Source: Rhodoferax sp. (GTDB lineage: Bacteria; Pseudomonadota; Gammaproteobacteria; Burkholderiales; Burkholderiaceae_C). From it: DNA of 44,715 nucleotides. The position numbers were made by a program, and so were the translations under genes. The stretch lies in assembly GCA_021737865.1 (NCBI GenBank), contig JAIPDC010000004.1:1-44715 (forward strand), given 5' to 3'. The notes under the pieces are model-generated. The model was not told where the DNA came from. It did not search any database and saw nothing but the letters and a program-made list of their open reading frames with translations. Shown piece by piece: positions 39,625 through 44,715 of this stretch; within the stretch, counting starts at the first letter, position 1; each line of letters begins with the position of its first letter.

Positions 39625-40736
39625 GCCAGCAGGCTGTCGGCGCTTACGTAGGCCAGGCCCAAGTCACGCGCCACGGCCTCATACGTCACCTTGCCTTCGC
39701 AAACATTGAGGCCGTTGCGCAGGTGGGCGTTATCACGCAGTGCCACCTTCCAGCCCTTGTTGGCCAGAGAAACCGCGTGTCCGATGGTGGCGTTGTTCAA
39801 GGCAAAGGTCGACGTGCGGGCCACGGCACCCGGCATGTTGGCCACGCAGTAGTGCACCACGCCGTCGACCACGTAAGTGGGCTCGGCGTGGGTGGTGGCG
39901 TGTGATGTCTCGAAGCAGCCACCCTGATCGATAGCCACGTCGACAATGACCGCGCCCTTCTTCATGCGGGAGATGTGGTCACGCGTAACCAACTTGGGTG
40001 CTGCCGCGCCGGGCACCAGCACGCCGCCGATGACCAGGTCGGCATCCAGCACGGCTTCTTCAATGCTTGAAGCAGTGGAATAGACGGTGCTGATGCGGTT
40101 GCCAAAGACGAGGTCCAACTGGCGCAGGCGGTCCACGCTCTTGTCGATGACGGTGACCCGGGCGCCCAGGCCCACGGCCATTTGCATCGCATTCGTTCCG
40201 ACCACGCCGGCACCAATGATGACCACATGGGCGGGGGCCACACCGGGCACGCCGCCCAGCAACAGGCCACGCCCGCCGTGCTCTTTTTCCAGGTGGGTTG
40301 CACCGGCTTGAATCGCCATGCGCCCGGCCACTTCACTCATGGGTGCCAGCAGGGGCAAGCCGCCACCCGCACCGGTGATGGTTTCATAGGCAATGCAAAC
40401 CGCACCGGACTTGACCAGAGCGGCGGTCTGCTCAGGATCGGGAGCCAAGTGCAGATAGGTGTACAGAATCTGGCCGGGGCGCAGCATGGCGCATTCAACC
40501 GGCTGCGGCTCCTTGACCTTGACGATCATCTCGGCGCGGGCAAATATGTCAGCGGCTGTGGCCACCATCTCGGCGCCAGCCGCCTGATACTGGGCATCAT
40601 CCAGACCAATCGCAGTGCCTGCATGGTTCTGCACCATGACCGTGTGGCCGTTGGCCACCAATTCACGTACGCTGGCCGGGGTAAGACCAACGCGAAACTC
40701 GTTGTTCTTGATTTCTTTGGGGACTCCGATGCGCAT
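39621..40736 (-). CDS. ald: Alanine dehydrogenase
   Basis: [78 protein letters not shown]. Confidence 0.98.
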   Translation of the reverse strand: MRIGVPKEIKNNEFRVGLTPASVRELVANGHTVMVQNHAGTAIGLDDAQYQAAGAEMVATAADIFARAEMIVKVKEPQPVECAMLRPGQILYTYLHLAPDPEQTAALVKSGAVCIAYETITGAGGGLPLLAPMSEVAGRMAIQAGATHLEKEHGGRGLLLGGVPGVAPAHVVIIGAGVVGTNAMQMAVGLGARVTVIDKSVDRLRQLDLVFGNRISTVYSTASSIEEAVLDADLVIGGVLVPGAAAPKLVTRDHISRMKKGAVIVDVAIDQGGCFETSHATTHAEPTYVVDGVVHYCVANMPGAVARTSTFALNNATIGHAVSLANKGWKVALRDNAHLRNGLNVCEGKVTYEAVARDLGLAYVSADSLLA

Positions 40737-40836
40737 GACTATCTCCTTTGGTTATTTCGAATGTTTTGCGGGACAAGCCTTCAACTCTGTCCTCAACTGC
40801 TGAGGTCGCCATTGTCCGCAAAATCAGCCACAATAG

Positions 40837-40876
40837 TAGCAATATGAATCAAAAACCAAAGGCATTACTATTGCTA
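40837..40876. promoter_or_regulatory. Dyad TAGCAATA-N24-TATTGCTA upstream of ald
   Basis: Perfect 8-bp inverted repeat in an AT-rich intergenic region about 100-140 bp upstream of the ald start. Confidence 0.35.
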
Positions 40877-40917
40877 ATAAAAATTCACTGAAACCTGATG
40901 CTTGGATTTGATCGGGC

Positions 40918-40950
40918 AAAAAAATAGCTGCTATGTTTTAAATAGCAGCC
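40918..40950 (-). terminator. Rho-independent terminator for ntrBC
   Basis: On the minus strand GCTGCTAT-ttaaaac-ATAGCAGC followed by TATTTTTTT, about 35 nt past the ntrC stop. Confidence 0.75.
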
Positions 40951-40982
40951 TACACAACATCCACGAGGGACAGGAGCCGTAT

Positions 40983-42515
40983 TTACTCCAAACCCAGCTC
41001 CTGAATTTTGCGGGTGATGGTGTTGCGCCCGATGCCCAGCTTTTGGGCCGCCTCGATGCGACGACCCTTGGTGTTGGACAAGGCCGCCAAAATCATGCGC
41101 GACTCAAAGCGGTGCGTCAATACGTCCCACACATCCGTTTTGCCGGATTCCAGAAGCGCAATGGCTTCGGCTTCAAGTTCGAGCTCCCAGCCCCCGGCGG
41201 GTGCACTCGGAACGACCGTGGCCGGCACTGCGAGCGCCACCGGGGCCAAGTGCTGCTCCTTCACATCCGAATTAGCCGTCGCCGCCAAGATGTTTGCGGC
41301 CGGCGAAGCGGCACCAGCGCCGTTGTTTTCATCGGTAACACCGACCTCTGGCGGCAGGTCTTTGGGTTCAATCACCTGCGCGGGCGCCATCACGGTGAGC
41401 CAGTGGCAAATGTTTTCGAGCTGTCGCACATTGCCGGGGAAGTTGAACACCTCCAACCAGGCCAGCGCCGCATCCGATATGCGCTTGGGGTCCACACCCA
41501 GTTGCTGCGCGCTTTGCTGCAAAAAATGCCGGGTCAGCATGGAGATGTCCTCCTTGCGCTCCCGCAGGGCTGGCAAGCGCAGGCGAATCACGTTCAGGCG
41601 GTGAAACAAATCCTCACGGAACACGCCATCTTTGACGCGTTGCTCCAGGTCCTGGTGGGTCGCTGCGATCACCCGAACATTGGTCTTGACCGCGCTGTGC
41701 CCGCCAACGCGGTAGAAGTGGCCGTCGCTGAGCACCCGCAACAAGCGGGTTTGCAACTCAAATGGCATATCGCCAATCTCGTCCAGAAAAAGCGTGCCGC
41801 CGTCGGCCTGCTCAAAGCGGCCCCGGCGCATGGTTTGCGCGCCGGTGAAGGCGCCGCGCTCATGGCCAAAGAGTTCGCTCTCGAGCAGGTCCTTTGGGAT
41901 GGCCGCCGTGTTGATGGCGACAAACGGGCCGTTTGCGCGCGGTGAATGCTTGTGCAGGGCGCGGGCCACCAGTTCCTTACCCGAGCCGGATTCACCCGTG
42001 ATCATCACCGTGACATTGCTCTGGCTCAGGCGCCCGATGGCGCGAAAAACATCCTGCATGGCGGGAGCCTGGCCCAGCATCTCGGGCGCATCAGCCATGC
42101 GCTCCTCTGCAACCTCTTCACGCAGACTTTCTTCCACCGCACGCCGGATCAACTCGACGGCTTTGGGCAAGTCAAACGGCTTGGGCAAATACTCAAAGGC
42201 TCCGCCCTGAAAGGCGCTCACCGCACTGTCCAGGTCAGAGAACGCCGTCATGATGATGACGGGCAAGCCGGGGTGTTTTGCCTTCACCTTCTCCAGCAGG
42301 TCCAGGCCCGAGCCACCCGGCATGCGGATGTCGCTCACCAGAATCTGTGGGCCCTCGGCATCGGCCGCCGTGTTCAGCGCCGCCAGCACATCGCGGGGGT
42401 TGGAGAAACTGCGCGTGGGCAGATGCTCCCTCAGTAGCGCTTTCTCCAGCACGAAGCGTATGGACTGGTCGTCATCTACTATCCAAATCGGCTTCATTTT
42501 TTGCGTCCCATTCAA
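40983..42515 (-). CDS. ntrC: Nitrogen regulation response regulator NtrC
   Basis: IWIVDDDQSIRFVLEKAL; ITGESGSGKELVARALHKHS; ESELFGHERGAFTGAQ; C-terminal Fis-type HTH. Confidence 0.96.
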   Translation of the reverse strand: MNGTQKMKPIWIVDDDQSIRFVLEKALLREHLPTRSFSNPRDVLAALNTAADAEGPQILVSDIRMPGGSGLDLLEKVKAKHPGLPVIIMTAFSDLDSAVSAFQGGAFEYLPKPFDLPKAVELIRRAVEESLREEVAEERMADAPEMLGQAPAMQDVFRAIGRLSQSNVTVMITGESGSGKELVARALHKHSPRANGPFVAINTAAIPKDLLESELFGHERGAFTGAQTMRRGRFEQADGGTLFLDEIGDMPFELQTRLLRVLSDGHFYRVGGHSAVKTNVRVIAATHQDLEQRVKDGVFREDLFHRLNVIRLRLPALRERKEDISMLTRHFLQQSAQQLGVDPKRISDAALAWLEVFNFPGNVRQLENICHWLTVMAPAQVIEPKDLPPEVGVTDENNGAGAASPAANILAATANSDVKEQHLAPVALAVPATVVPSAPAGGWELELEAEAIALLESGKTDVWDVLTHRFESRMILAALSNTKGRRIEAAQKLGIGRNTITRKIQELGLE

Positions 42516-42572
42516 AAGCTTTGCGTGACAGTCCCCGGCTACGCGTTGCGAGCCAGCGCTGTCCCCAACATT

Positions 42573-43631
42573 TCACGGTAACGGAATCAATACCTTGAAA
42601 TCCGTACGGCCTGGCACGCTGTCAACCTCGATCAGGCCATGGTGCTGTTGAACAAAGGTTTGCGCCAATGTCAGACCCAAGCCGGAGCCGCCTTCCCTGC
42701 CCGACACCAGCGGATAGAAAATGCGGTCCTTGATCGAATCTGGCACACCAGGTCCGTTGTCAATGACATGCAATTCCAATGCCAACCGATAGCGCTGCTT
42801 ACCAAAAGTAACTTGGCGCAGCACGCGCGTGCGAAATGTGACGCTGGCGTCGCCCTCTTCCATACGCATGGCCAGCGCCTGGCAGGCGTTGTGCGCAATA
42901 TTGAGCACCGTCTGAATGAGCTGTTCGTGGTCACCACGAAACTCGGGAATGGAGGTGTCGTAGTCGCGTACCACGGCCAGGCCCTTTGGAAACTCGGCCA
43001 GAATCAGGGATCGAACCCGCTCACACACTTCATGGATGTTGACATCGCTCACCATATGCGGCTTGCGGTGTGGTGCCAACAAGCGGTCCACCAGACTTTG
43101 CAGGCGGTCGGCCTCACGGATGATGACCTGGGTGTACTCGGTCAGCTCTGCCGACTCGATTTCCATCTCCAGCAGCTGCGCCGCCCCGCGAATGCCGCCC
43201 AGCGGATTTTTGATCTCATGCGCCAGGTTGCGTATGAGCTCCTTGTTGGTCTGGGCCTGTTCCGCCAGGCGCTCCTCACGGTCCTGGCGGGTTTGTTGCT
43301 CCAGCGGAACCATTTCGACCACGATTTCCAGCGCAGGTTCGGTCCAGCTGATGATGATGTGAACGGGCATGGGCTCAACACCCACGCGCTTCAAAAAGGC
43401 GTCGTACCGCAGCACGGCAAATGCATTGTCTCGCACCCCATGCAAGGCGTTTTGCAGCAGTGCGGGCTCGGTAAAGGCATCGGCAAGACACGAGCCAACA
43501 ATGGAGCGCCGGGAGAGTCCCATGGCATCTTCCAGCGCCGAGTTGGCAAACACGACAACGGCATCGTTTTCCACCACGGCCACCAGAGTGGCCAGCAGGT
43601 CAAACGACTGAAACGGGGTTACGGCGTCCAA
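42573..43631 (-). CDS. ntrB: Nitrogen regulation sensor kinase NtrB
   Basis: PAS domain; LAHEIKNPLGGIRGAAQLLEME; HVIDNGPGVPDSIKDRIFYPLVSGREGGSGLGLTLAQ. TTG start likely. Confidence 0.94.
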   Translation of the reverse strand: MDAVTPFQSFDLLATLVAVVENDAVVVFANSALEDAMGLSRRSIVGSCLADAFTEPALLQNALHGVRDNAFAVLRYDAFLKRVGVEPMPVHIIISWTEPALEIVVEMVPLEQQTRQDREERLAEQAQTNKELIRNLAHEIKNPLGGIRGAAQLLEMEIESAELTEYTQVIIREADRLQSLVDRLLAPHRKPHMVSDVNIHEVCERVRSLILAEFPKGLAVVRDYDTSIPEFRGDHEQLIQTVLNIAHNACQALAMRMEEGDASVTFRTRVLRQVTFGKQRYRLALELHVIDNGPGVPDSIKDRIFYPLVSGREGGSGLGLTLAQTFVQQHHGLIEVDSVPGRTDFKVLIPLP

Positions 43632-43636
43632 GACGC

Positions 43637-44146
43637 TTACTTCAGCGCTGAAGGGGCAGGCGCTGAAGCGGCAGAACCCGCCGGCAAGCGGCTCAACTCC
43701 CGGCGAATGCCTTCAATATCGCGCTCGTTGCGGCTGATGCTGGCCTTGAGTTCCGCTACGCGCTCCAGGTATTTCTGGGGGTTGCGGGTTTCCGGACCCA
43801 GCTTCTCGGGTTCGCCGTTGTTGTATTCCTTGATCAATTCCTGCTGCCGGGCCTCGGACTTTTTCAGCTCCGATTCGAGAATCAGGCGTGAATCGGAATC
43901 CTTGGCGCGCTGGTCACCCGTATCCACCCGCTGGGCGGGCTGGGTTGCTGCTGCAACCCGGTTGGCATTGGGCTTGTGGGCCTGCACCACCGTGACATTG
44001 CCGCCAGAAACCAGCTTGCAACCCTTTGCCTGGGACTCGGTCACGGTGTTGGTGTATTCGTTGCCGCACCGGTAAATGCGGTCTTGTGCGCTGGCAGCGG
44101 TTGCCAGCGACAAAAGGGCGATAGGAATCAAAAAAACTATTTTCAT
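43637..44146 (-). CDS. DUF4124 periplasmic protein
   Basis: Signal peptide; QDRIYRCGNEYTNTVTESQAKGCKLVSGGNVTV. Confidence 0.85.
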   Translation of the reverse strand: MKIVFLIPIALLSLATAASAQDRIYRCGNEYTNTVTESQAKGCKLVSGGNVTVVQAHKPNANRVAAATQPAQRVDTGDQRAKDSDSRLILESELKKSEARQQELIKEYNNGEPEKLGPETRNPQKYLERVAELKASISRNERDIEGIRRELSRLPAGSAASAPAPSALK

Positions 44147-44263
44147 GCTGTGTCCACGCATCAATGTGCAGGGCGGGTTGGCCAGTATGCGTCAAAAAAC
44201 ATCAAAATCAAAATTCCCGCACCGCCATATCGCCGTTGGAGCAGCTTCGTTGCAATTGGTTTC

Positions 44264-44294
44264 AAAAAAAAGGACGGCCCGTGCCGTCCTTTTT
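44264..44294 (-). terminator. Rho-independent terminator downstream of glnA
   Basis: AAAAAGGACGGC-ccgt-GCCGTCCTTTTT hairpin with A/T tracts, potentially bidirectional. Confidence 0.9.
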
Positions 44295-44310
44295 ATCCGC
44301 CTGAGCTGAA

Positions 44311-44715
44311 TTACAGCGAGAAGTACATGTCGTACTCAACCGGGTGCACCGACATGCGGTAGCGCGTGACTTCGCCCATCTTGAGCTCAATGTACGCATC
44401 GATCATGGAGTCGGTGAACACGCCGCCCTTGGTCAGGAAAGCGCGGTCCTTGTCCAGGTGCTCCAGCGCCTGGTCCAGGCTGTGGCACACGGTTGGTACC
44501 TTTGCATCTTCCTCGGGAGGCAGATGGTAGAGGTCCTTGGTGGCAGCTTCGCCGGGGTGGATCTTGTTTTCCACGCCGTCCAGACCCGCCATCAACAGGG
44601 CCGCAAAGCCCAGGTAAGGGTTCATCAGTGGATCGGGGAAGCGGGCTTCCACGCGACGGCCCTTGGGGTTCGCCACGAAAGGAATGCGGATCGAGGCAGA
44701 ACGGTTCTTGGCGGA
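44311..44715 (-). CDS. glnA: Glutamine synthetase, type I; truncated by the window edge
   Basis: [52 protein letters not shown]-terminal part only. Confidence 0.97.
   Translation of the reverse strand, partial: SAKNRSASIRIPFVANPKGRRVEARFPDPLMNPYLGFAALLMAGLDGVENKIHPGEAATKDLYHLPPEEDAKVPTVCHSLDQALEHLDKDRAFLTKGGVFTDSMIDAYIELKMGEVTRYRMSVHPVEYDMYFSL

Overview
The window is a 44.7 kb, high-GC chromosomal segment that looks like a Comamonadaceae-type betaproteobacterium (Rhodoferax/Polaromonas-like; this placement is an impression from protein and repeat style, not a computed result). Most of it is housekeeping: gcvP (5'-truncated), sdaA, a CinA-type amidohydrolase, dsbD, aroC, metY-like, thyA, folA, xth, ald, ntrB/ntrC and glnA (truncated). 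It also holds a compact esterase/TIM-barrel/PhyH/GH13 operon with a divergent AraC regulator, a hemerythrin-DUF2249-NnrS-like cluster and a PIN/RHH toxin-antitoxin pair. The strongest candidate for an under-described system is at 14.3-22.9 kb: dsbD, TlpA-like thioredoxin, DUF4266 Cys-tailed lipoprotein, DUF3570 beta-barrel and ApbE flavin transferase, followed by DUF5666/DUF6502 and a di-heme lipoprotein with a long Pro-Thr linker. Two sequence observations tie it together. (1) The DUF3570 protein carries D-N-V-S-G-A-T, which fits the ApbE flavinylation motif, so it may be the operon's own flavinylated substrate. (2) The dsbD operon and the di-heme gene have nearly superimposable upstream regions, CTTAAG-N5-CTTAAG plus TTTTTCCCAAAA plus CTACA at identical spacing, suggesting co-regulation by an OmpR/PmrA-class response regulator. 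A dispersed 55-bp repeat family also runs through the window. It lies in-frame inside gcvP, dsbD and folA, supplies the stop codons of apbE, yihY and a DUF4143 ATPase, and brackets that ATPase gene. Gene names rest on reading the translations; no database search was run.
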